Origin: Streptomyces sp. sk2.1 | GTDB lineage: Bacteria; Actinomycetota; Actinomycetes; Streptomycetales; Streptomycetaceae | Direction: 5' to 3' | Length of the DNA stretch: 35,197 nt | Assembly: GCF_008120935.1 (NCBI RefSeq) | Contig: NZ_RDBO01000056.1 | Span: forward strand, 82,613-117,809 | Part shown: one piece after another, positions 1 through 6,559 of the stretch | Layout: every line of letters begins with the position of its first letter | Numbering within the stretch: position 1 is the stretch's first letter | Program-made: the position numbers and the translations under genes | The notes under the pieces: generated by a model | Databases searched by the model: none | What the model saw: only the letters and a program-made list of their open reading frames with translations | Told to the model about the DNA's origin: nothing

Positions 1-108
1 CACCGGGCCGGGCGGCGGAGGCGGTGGCTCCGGCAGCGGGGACGGCGGTCCGGGCATCGGCCCGGGGGTGGGTGCCGGAGGTACCGGGTCGGGATACGGG
101 TTGGTCAT
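1..108 (-). CDS. Proline-rich N-terminus of an unidentified protein (partial)
   Basis: The complement reads ATG at 108-106 and stays open for 36 codons to the window edge. A GGAGG ribosome-binding site lies about 7 nt upstream. The visible peptide starts MTNPYPDPVPPAP and is dominated by Pro and Gly, like the disordered leaders of many actinobacterial membrane or secreted proteins. It lies 154 nt downstream of the panD stop on the same strand, so it could be co-transcribed with panD. No domain is visible in the part present and no function is proposed. The good ribosome-binding site is the main reason to call it a gene. Confidence 0.6.
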   Translation of the reverse strand, partial: MTNPYPDPVPPAPTPGPMPGPPSPLPEPPPPPPGPV

Positions 109-262
109 CGGAAGCCTCCGAACGGTTCAGGACGGATCTTGCTTCCACCGTCTCCCGGACCCGCCGCCCGCGCCCGGTGGGGCCGTGCGTACGGGTTCCG
201 AATGCCCCGCCGCACCCCTGCCACGAGGGCCGCGCCCGACCGACCCCGCCGGCCCGGCCGGG

Positions 263-688
263 TCAGCGCGCGGCGGGAACCGCGTGCGGGCTCCGCTCGG
301 TGGCGGTGCCGGGCACGGGTTCCGACGCGTCGGAGCCGAGTTCGACGATCCGGTTGTCGGCGTCGACATGCACGACCCGCGGGACCAGGCCGCGGGCCCC
401 GGCATCATCGACCTGGGCGTAACTGATCAAAATGACCAGGTCACCCGGGTGGACGAGGTGTGCGGCAGCCCCGTTGACACCGATGACGCCGGAACCGCGT
501 TCGCCCTCGATGACGTACGTCTCCAAGCGGGCGCCGTTGTCGATGTCGACGATGTGCACCAGCTCGCCCGGCAACAGGTCCGCCGCTTCCATCAGCTCGG
601 CGTCGATGGTGACCGAGCCGACATAGTGCAGGTCGGCCTGGGTCACGGTGGCCCGGTGGATCTTGGACTTGAACATGGTGCGCAGCAT
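263..688 (-). CDS. panD: Aspartate 1-decarboxylase (pyruvoyl-dependent)
   Basis: The 141-residue protein matches the PanD family. This enzyme converts L-aspartate to beta-alanine and CO2 for pantothenate and coenzyme A synthesis in the cytoplasm. It begins [20 protein letters not shown] and carries the self-processing Gly24-Ser25 bond in HYVGSVTID; cleavage there makes the pyruvoyl cofactor on Ser25. Also present are the NGAAAHL segment near residue 73 and the [11 protein letters not shown] segment near residue 83. The length is normal, with a short variable tail. The ATG at 688 follows CAGGAG in the leader. The gene diverges from the defence operon that starts at 1221. Its first 10 codons and leader are repeated at 9917-10004, suggesting its 5' end was the target of an insertion. 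It is probably a core-metabolism gene and not part of the peptide cluster. Confidence 0.95.
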   Translation of the reverse strand: MLRTMFKSKIHRATVTQADLHYVGSVTIDAELMEAADLLPGELVHIVDIDNGARLETYVIEGERGSGVIGVNGAAAHLVHPGDLVILISYAQVDDAGARGLVPRVVHVDADNRIVELGSDASEPVPGTATERSPHAVPAAR

Positions 689-745
689 GTTGGACTCCTG
701 AAAGACGGCTCCCTGCCTGCTTTCTGCAGGTCAGGGGCGCTTTTC
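659..745. repeat. Direct repeat copy 1: 5' end and leader of panD
   Basis: The segment covers panD codons 1-10, its ribosome-binding site and an upstream hairpin (CCTGC/GCAGG arms around 711-730). It matches 9917-10004 in the same orientation. The first 42 bases are identical, then come one mismatch, 19 more identical bases, and a tail with a few mismatches and one indel. The two copies enclose about 9.2 kb holding the cyclase operon, an IS element and the AbiEii-like pair. Confidence 0.9.
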
Positions 746-774
746 ACTGTACACCGGCACTCCTCGAACTCGAA
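746..774 (-). promoter_or_regulatory. panD: Candidate panD promoter
   Basis: On the minus strand a TACAGT -10-like hexamer (751-746) is separated by 17 bases from a weak TTCGAG -35-like hexamer (774-769). It lies about 58 nt upstream of the panD start, just beyond the repeated leader. This is assigned by pattern only. Confidence 0.35.
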
Positions 775-1066
775 GATTCTGAGGAACATCGATCCCACTC
801 GGGCAAGAAGGCTCCTCGGCTGCACTCCCGCGAAGGATGAGGCTGTTGCTCTATCGCCGACCAGGCACCTGTCTCGGTGTGTGCCGGGGGCTCATGCTGA
901 CCTAATCTGACGATGCGACAGGCAAGCACCTCGTCGAGCACAGGGCCGTCCTCCGCATCGACCTGGAAGTCGTTCAACACACCTGGCAGCCGGAGGCGCC
1001 ATCCGGTATGGAAACACTAGGCGGTCGAGTGGACCTGCGACTGGCTGATGCCCCACCGGCGCCTGT
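775..1066. other. Intergenic stretch between panD and the defence operon
   Basis: No reading frame with a convincing start, ribosome-binding site or recognisable product was seen here on either strand. The word CTCATGCTGACC near 891 recurs near 10049 beyond the second panD-leader copy. The similarity between the two flanks may therefore extend, with indels, past the main repeat. Confidence 0.5.
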
Positions 1067-1097
1067 GAAGCACACGATCCGGGCAGTCGTGTGATTC
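1067..1097. promoter_or_regulatory. 31-bp dyad upstream of the defence operon
   Basis: Perfect 7-bp arms CACACGA (1071-1077) and TCGTGTG (1087-1093) flank a 9-bp spacer. Beyond one mismatched pair the symmetry continues for three more base pairs (GAA/TTC). It ends 124 nt before the GTG start of the PycTM-like gene. No T-tract follows, so an operator fits better than a terminator. The Crp/Fnr protein encoded at 1797-2441 is the obvious candidate ligand, by inference. Confidence 0.45.
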
Positions 1098-1150
1098 AAA
1101 CAAACCGAGTCCCGGACTGTGACCGATCAATCGCGATCGCTACCACTTGG

Positions 1151-1179
1151 TGGGCAGCTGCGTTCCGGCCGCTTGCCCA
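1151..1179. promoter_or_regulatory. Inverted TGGGCA/TGCCCA half-sites before the PycTM-like gene
   Basis: TGGGCA (1151-1156) and TGCCCA (1174-1179) face each other 41 nt before the operon's first start codon. The same hexamer forms the tight dyad at 2459-2476 between the regulator and cyclase genes. A recurring operator half-site is possible, but hexamers recur by chance in GC-rich DNA. Confidence 0.25.
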
Positions 1180-1220
1180 GACTGCTACTCCAAGCCGCAA
1201 GGCAACGAAAGGAGAAGGCA

Positions 1221-1739
1221 GTGGAAGAATCCGAGCCTCAGACCGTCCCGCTGCACGTCTCGACTACGACCGGTGTGCCCACGAGTGGCGAGAACAGGAT
1301 GTTCGTCGAGGTGCAGCGTGCGGATACGAAAGCGACGGCACTGAGCGGAGTCACCGGTGCACTACTTGCGATCACAGCGGGGACGGCACTGTCCACACCG
1401 GTCAACTCGTCGCGCATGCTCAGTGTGGCTGCGGCACTGGTGGGCGCATTGCTCGGGGCAGCCCTGGTATCGGCACTAATCGCCCTGCGCCCCATCTTCC
1501 CCAAGGACGACGGGCTCGTTTGGCGTGAGGAGTTCGTCGGCGGAGGCAGCGGAAGCAGGAACTCGTCGGCATCCGTCCCGCGACGTCCGGTGAGCTGCAC
1601 CGAGTTACCGGAACGCGAGGCCGTTCTGACCACCCTCGCACGCCAAAAGTTCCGGGCGGTCAAGGTAGCCGTCGATCTCACCGTGGCCGCAATCAGTATG
1701 GCCGGATTGGTCCTGTTGCTCACCTTCCTCGCGTCCTGA
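1221..1739 (+). CDS. PycTM-like membrane effector (Pycsar effector family)
   Basis: The 172-residue protein resembles PycTM effectors, membrane proteins that depolarise the cell when they bind a cyclic pyrimidine nucleotide. A soluble N-terminus (about 1-35) leads into VEVQRADTKATALSGVTGAL, the helix entry seen in the family. Two hydrophobic segments follow at about 41-58 and 66-89, then a loop, then RQKFRAVKVAVDLTVAA running into a third hydrophobic segment (about 150-171). The GTG at 1221 is preferred because AAAGGAG ends 6 nt upstream; the in-frame ATG at 1119 has no such support and adds 34 unrelated residues. Leu129 is encoded by TTA (1605-1607), implying dependence on the bldA tRNA. It is first in an operon with a cNMP-binding regulator and a nucleotide cyclase, which fits an effector role. 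The family assignment rests on pattern recognition. Confidence 0.72.
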   Translation: MEESEPQTVPLHVSTTTGVPTSGENRMFVEVQRADTKATALSGVTGALLAITAGTALSTPVNSSRMLSVAAALVGALLGAALVSALIALRPIFPKDDGLVWREEFVGGGSGSRNSSASVPRRPVSCTELPEREAVLTTLARQKFRAVKVAVDLTVAAISMAGLVLLLTFLAS

Positions 1740-1796
1740 AAATCTCACCCTCTATGGGTTGGTCCCTACGTTTGGGGGGATATACATCAGTCGCAC

Positions 1797-2441
1797 ATGA
1801 CAGTGATCGGCGAGAGTCTGTGGTCGCAATTGCGTGGCCTCGCCCCCATGCGGGTGCGCCCTGCCCGCAGCGTCCTCCTGCGGCAGGGGGATCCCGGCAC
1901 CCATGTGGTCCTGCTGGCCTCGGGGTCGACCCTCGTGACGCTGACGGGGCCGAACGGGGAACGGGCTTTGCTCGCGATACGCGGCCCTGGTGAGCTGCTC
2001 GGCGAACTGGCCGTCCTGGATGCGCAGCCCCGCTCGGCTTCTGTGATTGCCGCGGAATCCTGCCACGTGCACCTCATTCCGGCCCCCGATTTCCTTTCAT
2101 TTGTCGAGAGCAACGGCCTGCTCAACCCGTTGCTACGCCATGCGATCGCGCAAGTCAGGGAGTCCGAGGCTGTCAGGCTCGAACTCGCCACCGCGTGTGT
2201 TCCCGTACGCCTGGCGGGTGCCCTTCGCCGGCTTGTGGATGCGGCTGCGACTAATCAGCCAGCGGTCAGTGTCCGACTGACTCAGGAAGATCTCTCCCAG
2301 ATGATCGGTGCATCCCGCAACGCCGTCGGTGCGGCGATCAAGCCGTGGCGGGAAAAGGGCTGGCTGGAGACGGATCCGAGCGGTGGACTCCTGATCCACG
2401 ACATCACATCGATCGTGGCCCACGCCCGCAGCACGATGTGA
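1797..2441 (+). CDS. Crp/Fnr-family cyclic-nucleotide-binding transcriptional regulator
   Basis: The 214-residue protein has the CRP layout. An N-terminal beta-barrel leads to a phosphate-binding cassette GPGELLGELAVLDAQPRSA (about 63-81), in which the Glu and Arg that hold a cyclic nucleotide are present. A long dimerisation helix follows, then a C-terminal winged helix RLTQEDLSQMIGASRNAVGA (about 160-179). It starts 57 nt after the PycTM-like gene, and a perfect dyad lies just downstream at 2459-2476. The intact pocket and the cyclase two genes away suggest it senses the nucleotide made by the operon and controls the operon's transcription. The ribosome-binding site is weak, so the start could be the GTG at 1803. 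It could also be a broader regulator. Confidence 0.85.
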   Translation: MTVIGESLWSQLRGLAPMRVRPARSVLLRQGDPGTHVVLLASGSTLVTLTGPNGERALLAIRGPGELLGELAVLDAQPRSASVIAAESCHVHLIPAPDFLSFVESNGLLNPLLRHAIAQVRESEAVRLELATACVPVRLAGALRRLVDAAATNQPAVSVRLTQEDLSQMIGASRNAVGAAIKPWREKGWLETDPSGGLLIHDITSIVAHARSTM

Positions 2442-2458
2442 CCGGCTGCACCCGGGTA

Positions 2459-2476
2459 GTGCCCAGTAGTGGGCAC
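2459..2476. promoter_or_regulatory. Perfect 18-bp dyad between regulator and cyclase genes
   Basis: The sequence is GTGCCCA-GTAG-TGGGCAC: 7-bp perfect arms with a 4-base loop, in the 105-nt gap before the cyclase gene. It could be an operator for the Crp/Fnr protein encoded immediately upstream, or an RNA hairpin that attenuates read-through. No T-run follows. Confidence 0.45.
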
Positions 2477-2546
2477 CAGGGCGCCTCCAGACCGATCAGC
2501 ATGGGGCACTCAATTCCTCCGTCGTAACCGAAAGGTCCGTGGCAGC

Positions 2547-3350
2547 ATGCCCCTTGCTTCACCTTCGTTCGTCAACGTGCCTCCGGAGCAGGCGCTCTTC
2601 GCCGTGGATATGCAGGGCTACAGCCAGATTCCGGAAGCGAAGATGGCGCCTGTCCGTTCGGACCTGGACGGCGTCCTCACCAATGTGCTGGCCCACGTTG
2701 GGCTGCGGAATCCACGAGACCGGCCCGGTGCATACAAGGACACCGGTGATGGGGCCATCTTCGTTATGCCGGCCAAGGACATCGCACGGCTGGTCGACCC
2801 ACTGCTGGAACACGTGCACACAGCGCTCGTCCAGTACGACCGTGAACGGCCCGCCAGCGCACCGGCGATCCGATTGCGTGCCTCTGTGCACGTCGGTCCG
2901 CTCTCCCTGCCCGACCACCGTGGCGATGCCATCAACGAGGTGTGCCGACTGCTCGACAGCCAGGTCGTGCGCGCGGGCCTCACCATGGCCCGGGAACATC
3001 GGGGTGGCTTTCTGGCCGCCGTCGTCTCAGAGGCTGCGTTCCGGCGGACCGTCCGTGCGGGACGCACACCGGACCTCGACAAGGAACGCTTCCTCCGCGC
3101 CACGGCGCGGGTGCACGGCAAGGCATTCGAGGAGCCGTGCTGGCTATTCGTACCTCAGATGACACCGCAAGCCCTCGCCCCGCTCATCAGCCCGGAGCCG
3201 CTCGGAGGTGGGGGTGGAACAACTGCGCCGACATCGTCGGCCAGCCCGAATAACCCGGCTGGCGCCGTCTTCCAGTTCAACGGCGAAATGACCGACACCA
3301 CCGTGATCAACAAGGTCGGAACGATGCGCATCGACCGGCGCCGGATCTGA
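2547..3350 (+). CDS. Class III nucleotide cyclase, Pycsar/CRP-associated type
   Basis: The 267-residue protein has a single class III cyclase homology domain (about 14-210) that makes a 3',5'-cyclic nucleotide. The metal-binding aspartates are present: Asp21 in FAVDMQGYS and Asp68 in YKDTGDGAIFV. The catalytic Asn130 and Arg134 are in GDAINEVCRLLDS, so it should be active. Whether the product is cCMP, cUMP, cAMP or cGMP cannot be read from sequence alone. A Gly/Pro/Ser linker (about 213-238) leads to a short C-terminal motif (240-262) rich in Asn, Thr and beta-branched residues. Its shape is echoed in the N-terminus of the next protein. The ATG at 2547 follows GAAAGG at 2530-2535. A GTG at 2469 would add 26 residues but sits inside the dyad. 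It follows the Crp/Fnr gene and precedes the NTPase gene. Confidence 0.82.
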   Translation: MPLASPSFVNVPPEQALFAVDMQGYSQIPEAKMAPVRSDLDGVLTNVLAHVGLRNPRDRPGAYKDTGDGAIFVMPAKDIARLVDPLLEHVHTALVQYDRERPASAPAIRLRASVHVGPLSLPDHRGDAINEVCRLLDSQVVRAGLTMAREHRGGFLAAVVSEAAFRRTVRAGRTPDLDKERFLRATARVHGKAFEEPCWLFVPQMTPQALAPLISPEPLGGGGGTTAPTSSASPNNPAGAVFQFNGEMTDTTVINKVGTMRIDRRRI

Positions 3351-3400
3351 CCCTGCCCGTGCCGTCGCACCGAGCCGCATCGAAAGGAACCAGAGAGCGC

Positions 3401-5614
3401 ATGTCCGATGACCGTCCTCTTCTTCCGCCCCGCCATCCCGACGAGCCCGATTCTCCGTCAACGGGAGCAGATGGCATGGCTCCATGGCCGCCGGACCCAA
3501 GCAGTAACGCTACTCAAGGCACGGAGGCCGCTGGTGGAGGCCAGGCCCACCCGGCAGCGCTCGTCGTGCCCCCCGTCCCGGACACCGGGCCGGCGCCGAT
3601 CACGGTGAACCGTCCGGAGTTTTTCGTCAACCACGCCGACAAGATCATCAATGAGACCCGCAAGCAGGGAGTCCTCGAAGGCCCCACTCTTCCTCGTCAC
3701 CGGATCAAGCAGGAGCCGATCGTCCGCGAAGGCCAATGGGCCGGGACGTGGCAGCAGGCTCTGGATCCGGCGGGGTTACACCCGCGAAAGCACGTCCTGA
3801 TCATTGTGGCCCCGCGGTCGTACGGATCGACCACCCTGGCCCTTCACCTCCTCGCCCGGCACACGGCCGAGGACACCGACATCGTGAAACTGGACGCGGA
3901 CTGGAAGACACCCAAAGTGGGCTGGCTTCCCGCCGAGGAGCGCCATGCCTACCAGGTCGACCTCAAGGACCCCAACCACGACCGGGTCTCAGCCGACTTC
4001 CTCACCATGCTCGAACAGCATGCCGGGCTGCTCGAAAAGCTGGGCTCCTACCTCGTCCTGAACGTGGCCAAGGACCTCTGGACTGATCCCTACGTCCCGG
4101 TACAGTCAGGCATTCACGTCGTCCATCTCAACGAGCCGCCGTCGGCCCAGAGTGTCGTGGAGGCCCGGCTGCGGGCTCGCAAGGCTCCCGGTCTGATTGC
4201 CTACCTTCACTCCGCCGACAAGACCAAGGCTTCGCTAAGCCGTCTCGACGCCGTGGAAGCGGTCCGTGTGGCGGACTCAGTCGTGCTCGCGTGGCGGGAA
4301 CACGAACGGCTGACCAATTCCTCGCTCCCCATGGACGTCCCGTCGTCGTGGTCCGCGCTCGATGCCGGGCTTGCCGAACGGATCGCGTCCGCCCTGTCTG
4401 ACTGGCGGGACAAACTCGACATCCTGTTCGGAGAGACAGTCTCCGTGTATGGAGGCAAGGACACGTCACTGCCGCTGGAGGACCGCTGCCTCCTGCTGGC
4501 CCTCGCTGTGCACCAATCCGCTCCAATGCCCGTAGTGGCCAAGGCCACCCGGGACCTGCAGCAAATCATCAGCGCCGACGTCGGCGAGAGCGGCTTCGCC
4601 TCGACGACAAGTGCAGCATTCGCCAGCCGCGGGTTGCGCCGCCGTGTCGTCGATGCCGGAGCCGGAGTTGGCACCCACGACGAAGTCGTCTTCGACCAAC
4701 CCGGCTACGGCAGGGCCGTCCTGACCTACGTCTGGGACAACTACGAGGTCATGCGCGAGCCCTTGCTGAAGTGGATCACGTCCGGGGAAGACAGCGAGGC
4801 GAACGAACATGTCGTGGACGCCATCGCCGCTCTGACCCTGCGGCACGGGAACGTCGACCACCTCGTACAACTCGGCACCCAGACCTACTCGGTGAAGGAG
4901 GCACTCCTCAGCGCCCTCTTGGTCCAGGCAGTGCAGGACGAGCATATCGGCCGCCAAGCGTGGGGCATTCTGTACGGCTGGGCATCAGGCAAGGAACGTG
5001 CGACTACGGTGGTGACCGCCTGCCGACAGGTCCTGAACTCCCCGGATGTCACGTCTTCTCAGGCCAGGATGGCTATGGTCCGGCTGCGGCGAGCCGCCAA
5101 CAGCGGGCACGAATCAGCCTGGTCTGATGCTCTCAAAGCCTTCGTCGAGCAGGCGCAACACCCCGCCGGGGTGGCCCGGCTCATCACCGAGGTCCGCGCA
5201 TGGCAGCAGTCGGGTCGGTCTCGAGGTGCTGGCACTGCGGCCTTCCTGGCTCTGATGTCCGCGCCGGGCACCACCATCCCGTGGCTGCTGTCCAATGAAG
5301 TCCCGTCCGAAGTGGACGTGAAGCGGGCACTGCAGGACCTGTTGGGAGACATCGCCACCGCGCCGGACGCCATCAACCGCCTCACCACATGGATCAGGCA
5401 GTCGGCAACCGACCCCAGCAACTACGCCCGCGTCCGCGACGGGTTGCTCCCTGTCCTGCGCGGCCAGAAGATCTTCAAAGCTTCCGTGAGCCTGATGCAG
5501 GCACTGGAGCACGTCTCAGTCGACGGGGAGACGAACGCGGCCAACGACTTCTGGGACCGCCTCGTAGACCCGCGCGTCCGCACGGTGATTCAGCTCAACA
5601 GGGACCCGGCATGA
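3401..5614 (+). CDS. STAND-like P-loop NTPase with degenerate Walker A and helical C-terminus
   Basis: The 737-residue protein has a disordered Pro/Gly N-terminus (1-65) and a short beta/Asn motif FFVNHADKIIN (74-84). An NTPase-like core follows whose P-loop reads APRSYGSTT (137-145). The canonical lysine is Ser143 and the first glycine is Ala137, so nucleotide binding is doubtful. Later segments fit a winged-helix part and then alpha-helical repeats (about 400-737), the usual sensor arrangement in STAND proteins. Leu126 is encoded by TTA (3776-3778). The start at 3401 follows AAAGGAAC at 3384-3391. The stop overlaps the next ATG (ATGA), implying translational coupling. The likely role is an infection sensor or scaffold that switches on the neighbouring cyclase or effector; this is inferred from operon context, and the exact family is not identified. 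Confidence 0.6.
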   Translation: MSDDRPLLPPRHPDEPDSPSTGADGMAPWPPDPSSNATQGTEAAGGGQAHPAALVVPPVPDTGPAPITVNRPEFFVNHADKIINETRKQGVLEGPTLPRHRIKQEPIVREGQWAGTWQQALDPAGLHPRKHVLIIVAPRSYGSTTLALHLLARHTAEDTDIVKLDADWKTPKVGWLPAEERHAYQVDLKDPNHDRVSADFLTMLEQHAGLLEKLGSYLVLNVAKDLWTDPYVPVQSGIHVVHLNEPPSAQSVVEARLRARKAPGLIAYLHSADKTKASLSRLDAVEAVRVADSVVLAWREHERLTNSSLPMDVPSSWSALDAGLAERIASALSDWRDKLDILFGETVSVYGGKDTSLPLEDRCLLLALAVHQSAPMPVVAKATRDLQQIISADVGESGFASTTSAAFASRGLRRRVVDAGAGVGTHDEVVFDQPGYGRAVLTYVWDNYEVMREPLLKWITSGEDSEANEHVVDAIAALTLRHGNVDHLVQLGTQTYSVKEALLSALLVQAVQDEHIGRQAWGILYGWASGKERATTVVTACRQVLNSPDVTSSQARMAMVRLRRAANSGHESAWSDALKAFVEQAQHPAGVARLITEVRAWQQSGRSRGAGTAAFLALMSAPGTTIPWLLSNEVPSEVDVKRALQDLLGDIATAPDAINRLTTWIRQSATDPSNYARVRDGLLPVLRGQKIFKASVSLMQALEHVSVDGETNAANDFWDRLVDPRVRTVIQLNRDPA

Positions 5615-6303
5615 GGTGGTTCTGGCAGCGCCGGGCCCGCACGATCCACTGCACCCAGCCACGGATGCTCCGCTGCGCGACCCCCGGTATCCACTTCCAG
5701 GCCACGTTCACGATCGAGTGGCGCCCCGCGTTACGGGCCCGGCCCAATCTCGAAGACCTCGTACTCAGCCGGACCCTAGCGTGGGCCGGCGAAGTTGCGC
5801 AGCTCTTCCCAGCCATCGAGGTGCGCACCGCGCAGGACACCATCAACGCCGAGCTCGGCGCCCCAGAACACACCCGCGCCACCGGGTACCGGTGCCTGGC
5901 TGCCCGTGTGGAACTGGCGCTCTCGGAGAGCGCACTGGAGGACCTTGCTCAACAGCAGGCTGACGAGGCACGGGTACGGCGGCTGCGGTTCCTGCGCACG
6001 AACCTGTACGAGCAGCCCGACCTTTTCGTGCTGGACCGAATCGAGCAGCAGTGCGATTGGCCGGGCGCTGAGCAGGTTGCCGAATGGCAGCGGCTGGCAC
6101 GGTGGATGGTCGCGGCTGACGAATGGTGGCAGCCCATGCTCGACCAGTGGGAAAAGGTCGGCCAGGGCTTCAACGACATCGAACTGCAGAACCGGGCCAT
6201 GCTCGCGCTCTGCGATGCGCTCCAGAAGCTGAAGGGCGATGACGCGTCGGACGACGCCTCCGTCCCTTCTCCTGGTGCAGCGGAAGGACAGCGCAAGGAA
6301 TGA
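5611..6303 (+). CDS. Unknown protein of the defence operon, possibly SPFH/band-7-like
   Basis: The 230-residue protein overlaps the NTPase gene by 4 nt and the following gene by 4 nt. It begins with a basic-aromatic stretch MRWFWQRRARTIHC. It continues with a predicted mixed fold (HFQATFTIEWRPAL, GYRCLAARVELALSESALED) and then long charged helices (about 120-215). A beta-rich half with an internal ARVELALS strand followed by a long helix recalls SPFH/band-7 proteins, but no diagnostic motif was seen. It has no transmembrane segment or signal peptide; the WFW at its start could touch a membrane. Leu41 is encoded by TTA (5731-5733). The tight coupling implies it works stoichiometrically with the NTPase. 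Confidence 0.55.
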   Translation: MRWFWQRRARTIHCTQPRMLRCATPGIHFQATFTIEWRPALRARPNLEDLVLSRTLAWAGEVAQLFPAIEVRTAQDTINAELGAPEHTRATGYRCLAARVELALSESALEDLAQQQADEARVRRLRFLRTNLYEQPDLFVLDRIEQQCDWPGAEQVAEWQRLARWMVAADEWWQPMLDQWEKVGQGFNDIELQNRAMLALCDALQKLKGDDASDDASVPSPGAAEGQRKE

Positions 6304-6527
6304 GCCTGGCTCTGTGGCGGATCGTCCTGGCTCCCCTCTCTTCCTGGCGTGCGCTTCGCCTGCGACGCGAAGCGGGCAGCCACCTGTCATTCGATGCAGC
6401 CTGGCGGCAGGCACGGATGCTGGCTGCGCCAGACGAGATGGTCTACCGGCTGCACGGCCACCAGTTCCCCATCGAGGACGAGGGAGGCCCTGCGCAACCG
6501 GACGGAAAGACGTACCGCCTTCCGTAA
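6300..6527 (+). CDS. Small unknown protein ending at the IS boundary (probably truncated)
   Basis: The 75-residue frame starts in an ATGA overlap with the previous stop. It begins MSLALWRIVLAPLSSWRALR, an amphipathic membrane-seeking stretch, and has a soluble C-terminus. Its TAA stop uses the first base of the IS1182-type element (6527) as its last base. The original protein was therefore probably longer and was cut by the insertion. No family is recognised. Confidence 0.5.
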   Translation: MSLALWRIVLAPLSSWRALRLRREAGSHLSFDAAWRQARMLAAPDEMVYRLHGHQFPIEDEGGPAQPDGKTYRLP

Positions 6528-6550
6528 GCTTGACTCTGTCGGGGATCTTG
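6527..6550 (+). repeat. Left terminal inverted repeat of the IS1182-type element
   Basis: It starts AGCTTGACTCTGTCGG and continues to 6550. It is the exact reverse complement of 8331-8354. Its first base completes the TAA stop of the gene at 6300-6527. Confidence 0.9.
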
Positions 6551-6559
6551 ATATCGGGG

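Noticed and set aside
263..688. panD as supplier of beta-alanine to the NRPS
   Set aside because: None of the A-domain pockets reads like a beta-alanine code, and panD is 16 kb away across a mobile island. It is better explained as a housekeeping gene.
711..730. Hairpin in the panD leader as a terminator or riboswitch
   Set aside because: The arms are only five base pairs and there is no T-run or recognisable riboswitch core. It is kept only as part of the repeat.
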